From Massilia aurea (GTDB lineage Bacteria > Pseudomonadota > Gammaproteobacteria > Burkholderiales > Burkholderiaceae_D): DNA of 64,000 nt. Each line of letters begins with the position of its first letter. Positions within the stretch are counted from its first letter, which is position 1. The notes beneath the pieces were generated by a model. The model was not told where the DNA came from. It did not search any database and saw only the letters and a program-made list of their open reading frames with translations. Below, one piece after another: positions 34,942 to 44,373 of the stretch. Both the position numbers and the translations under genes were made by a program. The stretch spans positions 248,001 to 312,000 of the forward strand of contig NZ_JACHBX010000006.1 in NCBI RefSeq assembly GCF_014200505.1. The letters are read 5' to 3'.

Positions 34942-35406
34942 ACTGAATCCTTGCTTGTGCCAATGCGCTCGTTGTCCCGGAAAGGGAGGCCGGTTCCCGG
35001 TTCAAGGTCCATACCGTCAAAATTGGCACAAACCCGTTGTCTCGGGACCCGGGCGGCGATATTTGTAGCGCTAATCATCTCGCCTCTACCCAAAGAGGGG
35101 ATTTTTTCGATCCTGTAGGGATTCTAGCCGATCTTGAAACTTGAGGGATTCTATTGTTCAAACGACGTCGATGATCACCAGCAGTAGCATCGTCGTACCT
35201 CCACAGTCAATAATTCGTCTGAAATACGTTCCAAGCGCAAGGCGAACTGTACCAGGCCAGAGATGCGCCATTTATTTAAGTGGAAGGAGCTGTTGTTCTA
35301 TTTCTATGCCAGTGCAAAGCATGGCGCGCAGCGGCAGTAATTTTTTGATACCTGTGCATGACTGCATTCACTATGACTTAATCAACAGCGTAAAAAATTA
35401 CTCGAT
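34942..35406. other. Intergenic, no gene seen
   Basis: About 460 bp with only short frames. A weak hairpin CCTCT-N6-AGAGG at 35083-35098 followed by a T run at 35102-35107 could be a plus-strand terminator relic. I recognise nothing else. Confidence 0.4.
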
Positions 35407-35910
35407 CTACTGGGAGTCAGACTGTAACAACAAATAAATTAGGTGGCGATTATCTGAAACACAAGTGATGCCATTTACCAATCTACCGCCTTTGGTCATC
35501 TTTGCGCTGTAGGGACTGCAATCTCCGATCTTCGATATTTCGATACGACTATTCTCATGTTTGGCCATTAGTGTTTTAAATTCTTTTGACAGCCAAGGTC
35601 TGGAAGCTTGACGTACTATGTACTCCTCCTTGGGATCTACCGACGGGCGCGTTAGGAAGCTTCCATCCTTGATTTCAATTTCCGCGACGAGCGCGACGAA
35701 GTCGGATGGGCCTGGAATATTAGCGTACTCTGGTGATCTGAATACCTCCCATTTTGCAGAAAGTACCTCATTGGGTATCGCAACAACCTTCTTTAACGCT
35801 AATAGATCGTTGGAGTAAAGCTTATTTTCTATATCTTTCGAGCACGCTGTTAAAGCAGAAAGCAGCATTAGTGCCAGAATTCTTTTCAAATGGATTATAA
35901 AAAACATCAT
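35407..35910 (-). CDS. Putative lipoprotein, 167 aa
   Basis: The N-terminus FIIHLKRILALMLLSALTACSK is a lipoprotein signal with lipobox LTAC. The mature part of about 145 residues has two further cysteines (near GDCSPY and GITCVS) that could form a disulfide. No family is recognised. It lies between an Imm72-like gene and a DUF1311 gene, so a periplasmic immunity role is reasonable but unproven. Confidence 0.65.
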   Translation of the reverse strand: MMFFIIHLKRILALMLLSALTACSKDIENKLYSNDLLALKKVVAIPNEVLSAKWEVFRSPEYANIPGPSDFVALVAEIEIKDGSFLTRPSVDPKEEYIVRQASRPWLSKEFKTLMAKHENSRIEISKIGDCSPYSAKMTKGGRLVNGITCVSDNRHLIYLLLQSDSQ

Positions 35911-35957
35911 GTTGAACCAATTTCATTAAACATTGAGACCGCCTTGATTCAAATTTT

Positions 35958-36458
35958 CTATGGAAGCTCAAAAGGCTGATCATTCGGCAATCTCCTCGAG
36001 AAGCTAAAATTCGACGCTTTTGCCTTAGTAATGCCTTTTTTAAAAATTTCTAGCTCGTTATTTCGACGTTCTGTCAAGGAAATCATACACGAGTCGTGGG
36101 CGACCCCGGTGCACATTCCATTGTCACAGTTGGCTTCGCTTTCCAAATCGTCACATGTCTCGTCTCGCCAGCTTATCCAACTTGTTTGGATTTTCCGTAA
36201 ATTTTCCTGGTCAGTCTTATTGAGCATTTTGCGTAGAATCGAATAAGAACGATTAAGTCTATTATCGTAATCTTTAAATTCGTCAAAATTTCGGCAGCGT
36301 ACGAGTGGTGTGTTTTCGAGCGCACAATTTTGATCGCTAAGCGCACTCGTCAGGATGCAGTTCACTTCGCAGTGTCGTTTGCCATTAGCCGTGGTAGAGC
36401 ATGCCAGCACCAACGAAATGGTAGCCATTTTGATTATTTTAGTAAATTGACGTCTCAT
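35958..36458 (-). CDS. Secreted DUF1311 / LprI-like protein
   Basis: A 166-residue exported protein (hydrophobic start with VLAC, possibly a lipobox). The mature region has the DUF1311 pattern: YDNRLNRSYSILRKML, WISWRDETCDDLES, then GVAHDSCMISLTERRNNEL, with conserved cysteines. DUF1311 proteins include LprI, a mycobacterial lysozyme inhibitor. In this array it may protect against a peptidoglycan-cleaving T6SS effector; that last step is inference. Confidence 0.75.
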   Translation of the reverse strand: MRRQFTKIIKMATISLVLACSTTANGKRHCEVNCILTSALSDQNCALENTPLVRCRNFDEFKDYDNRLNRSYSILRKMLNKTDQENLRKIQTSWISWRDETCDDLESEANCDNGMCTGVAHDSCMISLTERRNNELEIFKKGITKAKASNFSFSRRLPNDQPFELP

Positions 36459-36831
36459 ATCGGTTCACATTCAAAGATTTGACTTTCAAATAGGTAAGGT
36501 TCGTTTTTTCTGCTTCCATAATCATCGACTTTGACAAAGCCGCTGATCCAGGCTCTTCAACTGCTGCGCTGCAGACAAGACGAATTGCACCGGATCTCAG
36601 CTGCAGATCACTTCGCAAATGGCCGGCACCAGTGCGTTACCGCTGGCCCAACCAGCCGCGCCATTTCCGGTTCCGTACACAATCGAGATTCGTGCATGCC
36701 TTGTGCATCACCTGATGCGGTTCGAATCATCGGCAAGCGCATAATACCTGATGAACGAGCAGGCCTGATTGGTAATCAGAGAGCGCATCAATGAGGCGGC
36801 GAGTTCGCCTGATTACTTACTCCTGGTCATT
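36459..36831. other. Intergenic GC-rich patch, possible decayed insert
   Basis: About 370 bp whose middle (36540-36800) is much richer in GC than its flanks. On the minus strand one frame shows VYGTGNGAAGWASGNALVP interrupted by stops. It may be a remnant of a PAAR/pre-toxin-like gene, but I cannot match it to the vgrG in this window. Confidence 0.3.
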
Positions 36832-37473
36832 TCACAGGAAACGTCCGATGTCCATACGAACTAGATCGACCTCGGCCAACTGTGCAAGCATTGCAAGATG
36901 CTCGATCATTTTAACTTTGACGAGGTTTTCGATCTTGGGAAGCCCACCGATACTTAAGGCAGGTTCGAAAGCATATATCTCATCAGAATTAAGTGGCCCC
37001 AGTTTTTTTAGCGCTTTTTTGAACAAAAGTTTTTCTTTATCATCTCTGAAATCGAAGTTCTTCTTCACTTTGGACCCAAAAAAGGCTATCAGTTCCAGAT
37101 CCTCTTTATCTTCACTGAAGTGGGGCTCGAACACTGTAACTGTGCCAAACAAAGGTTCAATAATCACGTTCATTCCAGTCTTCTTCCCCCATAGATGTAT
37201 TTCCCCGAAAGCGCTGCGGGTAATTGCTGTGTACAAGCTTGCGTCCACCAAATCGACATTTTCCAGCCAAAGTTCGATTACGGGTTGCATCTCCTCCGGG
37301 TCGGTGGTCCATAACAAACCGTCGGCAAACCCTGACCAACCTACTTCTTGCCAAAATACGATAAGTGCATCTGGTACCCGTTCTATATATTTATCCAGGC
37401 TTGATTTGAAGGGCTTAACTCCGCCTGGCTGCAAAGGAAATTCCGTTAAAAAATCTTCTAGATATTGGTTCAT
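36832..37473 (-). CDS. GAD-like / DUF1851 protein (Tdi1-like immunity), copy 1
   Basis: About 213 residues, cytoplasmic. The N-terminal GAD-like domain shows the FWQEVGWSGFADGLLWTTDP motif and SAFGEIHLWGKKTGMNV; the C-terminal DUF1851 part ends DEIYAFEPALSIGG.. and LAQLAEVDLVRMDI. The two-domain layout is that of Tdi1, the immunity protein to the Tde1 DNase of Agrobacterium. ATG 37473 is preferred over one 48 nt earlier because paralogs begin there. Three such genes lie in tandem here with no DNase gene beside them. Confidence 0.8.
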   Translation of the reverse strand: MNQYLEDFLTEFPLQPGGVKPFKSSLDKYIERVPDALIVFWQEVGWSGFADGLLWTTDPEEMQPVIELWLENVDLVDASLYTAITRSAFGEIHLWGKKTGMNVIIEPLFGTVTVFEPHFSEDKEDLELIAFFGSKVKKNFDFRDDKEKLLFKKALKKLGPLNSDEIYAFEPALSIGGLPKIENLVKVKMIEHLAMLAQLAEVDLVRMDIGRFL

Positions 37474-37621
37474 GATAAATTTTAAAAAGTTGGGTATTGT
37501 ATGCAACGTTGCTGTACGCATTGCATACCTCGTCTGTATGACTTTAGGGCCGCCAAATGCTTGTCAAAAGAGCGTCTTCGGAAATTGCGTGATCTCCTCA
37601 TGCGTCGGTTGTTTCGACAAT

Positions 37622-38261
37622 TCACTCGGGTCGTCGCACATCAATATCAACGAGTTCGACCTCGCCAAGTTGAGATAGGAAAACGAGATGCTCGACCATT
37701 TTGACCTTGACGAGGTGCTCAAGATTTGGAGTTCCTCCAATCGCTAATGCTGGCTCGAAACCGTACATTTCGTCAGACTGAAGTGGCCCCAGCTTTCTTA
37801 GCGCTCTCTTGAATAAAGGCTTGTCCTTGTAGTCATAGAAATCTGAGGATTTCTGCTTTTTTGATGCAAAAAAAGCGAGCATTGCGGCGTCTTCTCTGTC
37901 CTCGTGAAAATTTGACTGAAAATTGGTCACGGTACCGAGTAATGGTTCGATGATCACACTCATTCCTGTTTTCTTTCCCCATAAGTACAGTTCACCGAAC
38001 GCGTTTCGCGCAATCACTGTGTAATTTTCTACCAAAAGGCCAGTCTGCTCTAACCACGCCTGAACAGCGGGATCGAACACTTCAGGATCGCTGCTCCACA
38101 GGATGCCATCACCATATCCCGACCACCCAGCATGCGTCCAGAAATCCACTAGAGCGATTGGAAGTCGTGACCTGTAAATGCTGTAGTCGCAACAGTGGAA
38201 TTGGGGCCGAATTAGGTTGCTGGGGAAATTCTAGCAAAAATACTTTGAAATAATAATTCAT
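37622..38261 (-). pseudogene. GAD-like / DUF1851 gene, copy 2, frameshifted
   Basis: The open frame from 38149 starts inside the GAD-like domain (FWTHAGWSGYGDGILW). The missing start is present in another frame: ATG at 38261 opens MNYYFKVFLLEFPQQPNS, matching copy 1, and then the original frame resumes at DYSIYRSRLPIALVDF. A single frameshift near 38190-38205 explains this. The rest is intact to GEVELVDIDVRRPE. It is either a recent pseudogene or a sequencing error; the flanking intact copies make decay plausible. Confidence 0.75.
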
Positions 38262-38302
38262 TGTTTATTTAAAAGCAAATTCGAGACGCTCGTTAATTAA
38301 GA

Positions 38303-38950
38303 TCAAAGAATTTTGCTGACATCAATATGCAAAATTTCGACATCTCCCAACTGCGCCAGGAAAATTAACTGCGGTGTAATTTTTACAATTGCGATGTTAC
38401 CGAGGATTGGCGATCCCCCAATAGCGAGGGCCGGTTCAAAACAATACATCTCGTCAACTGCAACAGGTCCAAGTTTTCTTAATACCCTTTTGAAGAGATT
38501 GTTTTCCTTCGTGTCTTGCATATCGAGATAGTCAGGATCGATCTCGCATAAAAAATCCTGTAGAGCATCTGTATCATCGCCGGCGGCGACATCTTCATCA
38601 GGAGGAGAAGTAATTATTAATGAATCTAACGAAATAATTGTGATGTTCTGCCCTGTTTTTTTATTCCAGAGAAAAATGCGGCCAAATGCGCTCCTGGCAA
38701 TCGCTAGATAATTTTGCTTATCCGGTATGTTGGTTGAAGCGAGCCATGCTTCTACAGAAGAAGCATATTCTTCCGGGTCGGTAAGCCAAAATAATCCGTC
38801 ATAAAATCCGCCCCAACCGTAATCATGCCAATACTCAAGCAGCTTCCGCGGCAATTTACCGGAAAATTTCGCAATCTGGGCTTCGGTTGGCTGGGTTTTA
38901 TTAAATTCTGGTCCCATAATCGACAAAAAGTATTCATATACTTCATCCAT
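38303..38950 (-). CDS. GAD-like / DUF1851 protein (Tdi1-like immunity), copy 3
   Basis: A 215-residue member, more diverged than the other two, with YWHDYGWGGFYDGLFWLTDPEEY, SAFGRIFLWNKKTGQN and DEMYCFEPALAIGG. AGGA at 6 nt from ATG 38950 fixes the start; another ATG two codons earlier is too close to it. Acidic insert (DEDVAAGDDTDA) in the middle. The three copies differ enough to suggest immunity to different toxin variants. Confidence 0.8.
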   Translation of the reverse strand: MDEVYEYFLSIMGPEFNKTQPTEAQIAKFSGKLPRKLLEYWHDYGWGGFYDGLFWLTDPEEYASSVEAWLASTNIPDKQNYLAIARSAFGRIFLWNKKTGQNITIISLDSLIITSPPDEDVAAGDDTDALQDFLCEIDPDYLDMQDTKENNLFKRVLRKLGPVAVDEMYCFEPALAIGGSPILGNIAIVKITPQLIFLAQLGDVEILHIDVSKIL

Positions 38951-39074
38951 AACCATTCCTTTATAAATTTTTCGAATTGATCACTTGCCAAGCAATGTGC
39001 CGGTTTTATATCAGTAGCTGCGTACTTAACTTCAGAAAATCTCTTCTGCGTGATCTATGGTTCGATATTGTTAC

Positions 39075-39170
39075 TCTGCGTGCGCTATCAGGTTCGGTGC
39101 TGTCAGGCCAGAATTTATATGCAATTCCTCCAGCCATTCTTCGGGTGATAGAGAATCTTCCATGGCAGTC
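39075..39170 (-). pseudogene. Fragment of the 285-aa lipoprotein family
   Basis: One minus-strand frame reads SPEEWLEELHINSGLT then APNLIAHAE before a stop. It aligns with SPSEEGLTKFHINSGLT and DLIDHDQ of the family member at 53.5-54.3 kb. Only this short piece is left; the flanks show more stops. Confidence 0.6.
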
Positions 39171-39287
39171 AGGCTTAGCACAGGCGATCTTTTAGGTGAA
39201 AGAGTCTTATTCTGATTCACGAGCCCAGCTGTGCCAATGTGACGTTAATTTATTTTTTCGAAAGAAAGAAAATTTCCGCGAATCGGA

Positions 39288-40157
39288 TTAATGATCAAAA
39301 CTCGATATTGGTGGTTTTGGATTCATATATTCTTTATCAATTTTTATACCGTTTTTTTCTAGCCGCTCTTCCAAGGAACGTCGGCGCTCGGCAGAATTCT
39401 TTAATTCGTCGATAAGAAGTGATTCCCACGACTCAGTCGCGTTGGAGTCGACATATTCCTTAAAATATGCGACGTCTGATTTGACTGTGTATCGTACGAC
39501 GTAACTGGCGAATGCTTGAGCCTCAATTTCTTCTGAAGTTCTAGAAAAACTTACTTCAAGAAATATTTTTCCCTTGTTAAATTCCCAAGAGGTAAGGTTA
39601 TCGATGTTCATCCATTCGCTGATCGATAGGTCGTAACTCGAATCCAGTGATGTTGGATTCTTTGTTTCTAGAAGATAATTCAGCATATCTTTACCTCTCA
39701 ATCGGGGTGCGGTAAAAGGAATTAACGTGGACCATCCTGAACTTTTAATTTTTTTAAGGATTGAGAGAAACTTTGTCCTCGCATCTTCGTGAGAAATCTG
39801 GTTAGAATCCGTAATTTTTGAAATAATGGTTAGTCGATAGATTCCTGGATTCTTTTCGCCATTATCCTCAGTGCCGACCATGCCTAGTACGTCATCGAAC
39901 ACGAGGCTACTGTCACTCATATCAAGCTTAATTTTCCCTTTTTCGGTAGCTCTCCAATTGACTTGATAAAAAGTGAGTCCGGCAGGTTGGCGCTCGACTT
40001 TGACAGCGCCGGGATATTGATTTTTCAAATCGATTCCTGGCTGGCCTATTCTGATCGTAAATGTATTGTTTCCATCAGCTATCCTTTCTTTTGAAATTCT
40101 TCTTTCGCAACTACACAGCGCAAAGAAAAATACAGCAGCAAGTATTATTCGTTTCAT
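39288..40157 (-). CDS. Putative lipoprotein, 289 aa (285-aa family, intact member)
   Basis: Starts MKRIILAAVFFFALCSC with a lipobox-like ALCSC, so it should be anchored in a membrane facing the periplasm. It shares with two broken relatives in this array the pattern GxTFYQVNW, a DARTKFLSILKKIKSSGW segment, PRLRGKDMLNYLLE, and ISEWMNI. It is the only member of the family here without an interrupting stop codon. In the 54-kb copy the gene follows a toxin tail by 7 nt, so the family is probably periplasmic immunity lipoproteins. Confidence 0.72.
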   Translation of the reverse strand: MKRIILAAVFFFALCSCERRISKERIADGNNTFTIRIGQPGIDLKNQYPGAVKVERQPAGLTFYQVNWRATEKGKIKLDMSDSSLVFDDVLGMVGTEDNGEKNPGIYRLTIISKITDSNQISHEDARTKFLSILKKIKSSGWSTLIPFTAPRLRGKDMLNYLLETKNPTSLDSSYDLSISEWMNIDNLTSWEFNKGKIFLEVSFSRTSEEIEAQAFASYVVRYTVKSDVAYFKEYVDSNATESWESLLIDELKNSAERRRSLEERLEKNGIKIDKEYMNPKPPISSFDH

Positions 40158-40637
40158 GTTGTTTAGACAAGAGGTTGGCAAAGTTCGAGGTTAACTTGAC
40201 TTTTTCCTACGACCTTCGTAACGGGCTAACTATCTTGGAAATTCTTTCTGCCTGCGATGATATTAATCGTACATTCTCGAATCTGGTCTTGGCCTATATG
40301 AGGTGATCGGAATTTTCTGCGCATAGTAAAAGCCAGTTCATCCTGCTCGAAAAAAATCGAAAATTCTGGTTCATCTTTATGGATGAATTGCAGGCGTGCT
40401 ACCACGCAATATCTGCGATCTATAAAACTGCCTGGTAAGTGACGCATGGCGGGACACTTTGACTGGCTAATCGTTGGCCTGTGGGACCCTGCCGGTATTC
40501 TTCAATAGGTTACCCGGTTGAGCGTGTCGATGACTGTCACGTTGACTATGCCGTGATCGTGTGTGAGGCATTTAGGGATCGCGATTTTTCTGAAATATGA
40601 TCATCTTCTCACCTTGGCCGATGTGACATCACCCTTG
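40158..40637. other. Intergenic with a possible gene fragment
   Basis: About 480 bp without a convincing gene. A minus-strand 73-codon frame (40226-40447) containing ARLQFIHKDEPEFSIFFEQDEL looks protein-like but has no family I recognise and may be a truncated immunity gene. Confidence 0.3.
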
Positions 40638-41186
40638 CTAGTCCTTCCAGCTCTCTTCAAATGTCATCAGATCCGCGGTGCCGTGTTCGACAATAAATGG
40701 CGAAGATGTTTTGGGAGAATCGGTCGTGCCACCACCGCTATTATTGCATTCAAGGCGCGTTATCACATCTCCGTTGAGCGCTACAGACAGTCCGGGGGCA
40801 CCGCGTGTGGGCGAATATACGGTGTATCTATAATGTCCCTTTTTGAACCAGAGAACATCTTCGGAATTGTTTGCATAAACAATTTCACCGCGATGAAACT
40901 TTTGTGTCGGTAGTTGAGTGTTGGCAGAATAACTCAACTCGACTTTGGACTTCTTGCCGAAGCGATAGTCCATATGGCCTTGCTTGTGACTGTTGGAAGA
41001 ACAGACTGAAACAATTTTTTTGTTTTTCAATTCGCATGAAAAGATGATATTTTCATCCGATGCGCACAGAGTTGACTCTGCAGCTTGTGTTAAGGGTGCT
41101 ATCGAAAAAAAACCAAGTAAAATTTTGATCGCTATGGCGCGCACGAAAAATTCATCACTTGGATGCCGGACAAGTAAGTTCATCAT
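40638..41186 (-). CDS. Secreted protein of unknown function, about 170-182 aa
   Basis: A hydrophobic segment ending IAPLTQAAES serves as a signal peptide. The mature protein has five cysteines (for example STLCASDENIIFSCELKNKKIVSVCS) and a MDYRFGKKSKVELSY segment. The start is uncertain: ATG 41186 and 41183 overlap the end of a decayed upstream frame, and a GTG after FF is also possible. It could be the immunity protein for that decayed gene. Confidence 0.65.
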   Translation of the reverse strand: MMNLLVRHPSDEFFVRAIAIKILLGFFSIAPLTQAAESTLCASDENIIFSCELKNKKIVSVCSSNSHKQGHMDYRFGKKSKVELSYSANTQLPTQKFHRGEIVYANNSEDVLWFKKGHYRYTVYSPTRGAPGLSVALNGDVITRLECNNSGGGTTDSPKTSSPFIVEHGTADLMTFEESWKD

Positions 41187-41530
41187 AGTTCAAAATGCTT
41201 ATTGATTGCGGGCATTTCACTTTCCTCGATAATAAACGTAATGCTGTGTATTGCAGGATGCGTCGCAAGCGGATCACACTTGGCCCACAATTTTTATTCT
41301 GCACTTTGCAGCCAACGGCAGGCACTACGGAAGTCATAGAATTTAAATTGGTCGTGCCGTCGACCATCTTAAAATCTTGGCTTATCCGTACCCGAGTATG
41401 GATCATAATCAATTTCTACAAAGGCTGCTGAATTGCTACGGTGGGCTGCGTTTTTATCGCGACCCGAGCGATGACCTTATCGTTAAATTCTATGCAGTAT
41501 GCATTGCTGTTATCAAAGTTGCTGTCGGCC
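41183..41530 (-). pseudogene. Multiply frameshifted gene remnant
   Basis: Pieces of one protein appear in shifting minus-strand frames: DKADSNFDNSNAYCIEFNDK, then VEIDYDPYSGTDKPRF, then MVDGTTNLNSMTSVVPAVGC, then DPLATHPAIHSITFIIEESE ending at a TGA that overlaps the start of the secreted 182-aa gene (ATGATG). At least three frameshifts are needed. The overlap suggests it was the toxin or partner gene of the one that follows. Confidence 0.5.
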
Positions 41531-41559
41531 TTGTCCATTTGATACCTCTCGGCGCTCCT

Positions 41560-42640
41560 ATCAGTGCAACGGGCGCATCAAGTTCCTCATTGGCTCCGCA
41601 GCATCCTCATCGCGCGAGCGATTAGGCGTCTTGAACGTGTTCTGTCTACCCGCACCACCAAGCTTGCCTTTCGGCTAGGGCCCCATGTTCGTGATCAAAT
41701 CAACCTGCGCCTGCAGCGCCTCTCTGCTCGCCAAGGTCTCTTGCGATGCTGCCGCTTGGAGTAGGGCGGCTTCCATCGCGTGCACCACGTAACAACCCGA
41801 TTGACTCGCTACTGTGTAGTTCGGTAGACGTCACGTTACCCCCTTACTGCGCACGTGCCGTTGGGACATCAGCACAGTGCCACTACGAACGATATTCCCC
41901 ACACCAGTTGGTAACCTGAACCCGTGCTGCGGTGAATGTCTCTCTGTACCGAGCTCTCTGACTACTGCACCACATATCCAAGGTCGGACTGCAGTCCTGC
42001 GCTGCTGGCCGCCAGGCGCGAGCGCCACCACCCCCGGTATCATCAAGGTCTCGGTGCTTAAATCCCCCGCAGTCACAGTTGCTTTTGTACATCACGGAAA
42101 TCACGTTGGCATGGTCGATGGCGTTTTGGGTGCTAGCAGAGCAGGGCGGGTGCATCAGACGCCGTTCATAACTGCACCATGACCAGCGGACAATCCTTAT
42201 CGCGTTCGATAAAATTGAGCTGGACTGAAGATGTATGACATGAACTTCGAACCCCAGTTCTGCTCCGCCAGCGCTTCGAACACCGCCACCCACGTTCCGT
42301 ACACATCTTTGCCACGCGCTTTGCTTTCCTCATTGGTTCCGTGCATTAGTCCGCCCGATATGACGTCAGCCCCGCGCTGCCAGGCGAACCAAAAGCGCGT
42401 CATAGTGCTTGTAGCGTTGGCCGTCTACGCTAATCAGGCCGCAGTGGCCGATTGCGGTTCAAGCGAAGCCCAGGCAAAGCGTACAACAGGCTCGCGCGGC
42501 TTGATCGCAACTACTTAGCATGCTTTCCCCAACCGATTACGGTACGTCCTCGGCTCGAGCGTGTGTTCCCGACTTTCATCAAGCCGGAGTTTCGCCGGTC
42601 TGTCCGTGCTCGTGGCGCTAGTCGAGGTTAGCTTTCCACG
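41560..42640 (-). pseudogene. Decayed vgrG fragment (middle and C-terminal half)
   Basis: The DNA matches, with many changes and indels, the intact vgrG from about 59.8 to 60.9 kb. Landmarks: AACCTGCGCCTGCAGCGC at 41702-41719, GCGCTGCCAGGCGAAC near 42380 and CGATTACGGTA near 42537 all have near-identical counterparts. No long frame survives. It is GC-rich between AT-rich immunity genes. It is the oldest-looking of the vgrG pieces. Confidence 0.75.
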
Positions 42641-42652
42641 GCACATACCAGC

Positions 42653-43021
42653 TTATTCGGTTGGAATACCAATTCCTCCATCCAACAAGCTGATATTCCA
42701 CTTATTCATATTTTCGTATTCAAACTCAATCTTATAGTCAAAATTTTTATGGACCGTGATTAGCAAAAGGCCTGGCGACTTTTCCATTTCTTGCATCAGT
42801 TCCAAACAGATATCATTCATTGAAACAAAAAATTCATCTTGATCTAGTGCGCTTACAATAAAAACATCGCCAGGCACGGTGTATGAAGAACATGACTCGA
42901 GTTGATAGTCTTCAACAAAGAATCTATAAAAAGCGCTCTCGAACTGAGGCTCTAGTTTTCTTATTGCGTTAACTAGGTTACTCGCAAGTTGAATGATCAG
43001 GTCTGTTTCTCTATCCTTCAT
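42653..43021 (-). CDS. Putative immunity protein, 122 aa
   Basis: A 122-residue acidic cytoplasmic protein beginning MKDRETDLIIQLASNLVNAI, with AGAGG upstream of the ATG. The middle (FYRFFVEDYQLESCSSYTVPGDVF) and a late YKIEFEYENMNKWNISLLDGG are only loosely like small immunity proteins of the YezG type. It directly follows a pre-toxin remnant and precedes a vgrG remnant, a position typical of an orphan immunity gene. Confidence 0.6.
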   Translation of the reverse strand: MKDRETDLIIQLASNLVNAIRKLEPQFESAFYRFFVEDYQLESCSSYTVPGDVFIVSALDQDEFFVSMNDICLELMQEMEKSPGLLLITVHKNFDYKIEFEYENMNKWNISLLDGGIGIPTE

Positions 43022-43079
43022 TCTTCAGCCTCTTTGATATATTAATAACCCTAATTAGCGAGATGCAAACTTCGTTAAT

Positions 43080-43240
43080 TTTCCAAGCCAGACCAGGATT
43101 GACAATGCCCCCGTGTCCACATCCGCAGCAGCAAGCAGCCATTTTGAGTTTGAGGTCCTTGCTGGCCTCCGCTAGCATTCAGGTGGAAGCGATGAATTTT
43201 TTGCTGATGTTGGTCCGATTCATGATGCCTGCCAACTTTC
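43080..43240 (-). pseudogene. Pre-toxin remnant
   Basis: One minus-strand frame reads GIMNRTNISKKFIAST, a stop, then MLAEASKDLKLKMAA. This matches GITDLTSIGKKLTDATTALA and ATADKDLKLEMVGAAAD in the better-preserved pre-toxin at 52.46-52.70 kb. It marks a lost polymorphic toxin. Confidence 0.6.
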
Positions 43241-43317
43241 TTGCGAGGCACACAAATCAAAAATAACGTCGGTACGCCCGCTATAAGGTTGCGCCGGAGC
43301 TGTACATCGGACACCGG

Positions 43318-44175
43318 CTATTCAATAAAAGCAGGGATCGGCGCATCCATATAGGTTTCGTCGATTTCTACGCCCTGCGCCCGCAGTTCGGATTCTTTTG
43401 CTTTACGCATAGCCGGCAAATACTCTAACTGCAACGGCAACGCACTTTTCCAATAATCTTTCTGCTTTGGTGTTACATAGTTGCGGAAGTGCTCATTCTC
43501 GCTTTGCAACGTATAAGTTATCAGGTAGGAGCCTGGCTTATGCGGGTCGAGCAATGTAGGTTCGCGAGTAAAAGAAATAGTAAGGTAGGCATGATTTACG
43601 TAAAACTGCCATTGCATATCGCTAGGAATCTTCATCCACTCGACAAACGTTGGTTCGCAATCTGCATCAAGACTGCTTGCTGGAGATTCGGATAGAGCAA
43701 AATCTAGCATCGCCTTCCCACGCAGGCGCGGATCTCCCTCATTAATGAAAATTTTCCAGCCAGCCTTGCGAATACGTTGCAAAGCGGAGATGAACAATTT
43801 GCGGGCGTCGTCATGACCTATCAGGTCCGTATCTCCAATGCTCGCGTACACGTTGAATTCGATTAGCCCTTCATCTGGCGATCGACGATTGTCTACCGCA
43901 TTGGCACTTAATACGTGTTCTACTGAAAATGTGTTTTCCCCATGCTTAAAGGTAACCATACCAAGATTTTCATTCCCCCACTTCACTTTATAAAAATTGA
44001 CACCTGGGGGGCGAGTGAGAACTTTAATAATATCCTTATTTGTATTGGTAAATTCCTTGGGAGATTCGTTGAGCGTCAAGTTGACATTTGATACCATAGG
44101 CTTTACTGCCTCAGTTGATGGCACGCAGCCTGATCATGAGGCTGCAAGCAGGAATAAGGTAATGACTATTTTCAT
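43318..44175 (-). pseudogene. 285-aa family lipoprotein gene with stop in signal peptide
   Basis: From ATG 44175 the frame reads MKIVITLFLLAAS, then TGA at codon 14, then SGCVPSTEAV and on without further stops for 272 codons. Without the TGA this would be a normal lipoprotein signal with lipobox SGC. The body keeps PPGVNFYKVKWG, HDDARKLFISALQRIRKAGW, DPRLRGKAMLDFALSES and FVEWMKIPS. Export is blocked unless the UGA is read through. Either recent decay or a sequencing error. Confidence 0.75.
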
Positions 44176-44373
44176 GTTACGTCAAAATGGTTGGTGTTAC
44201 TTGCATCGGTCCGGCTATAGTTGTGCATCAGCTTGACTGAAAGTGACCACGAATAGCGGCATTTATCCCTTTCGGTTGCCAGCGAGTCATCTGGTAAGCA
44301 GCAGATGAGATTGCAAGCGGCGAACGTGGATCAATCAAGCGTGCTATTTCAAAAAAATTAACCTATTGCGATG

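Noticed and set aside
41564..42518. Several plus-strand frames of 66-101 codons
   Set aside because: They are antisense to decayed vgrG DNA and match nothing protein-like; the minus strand explains the sequence.
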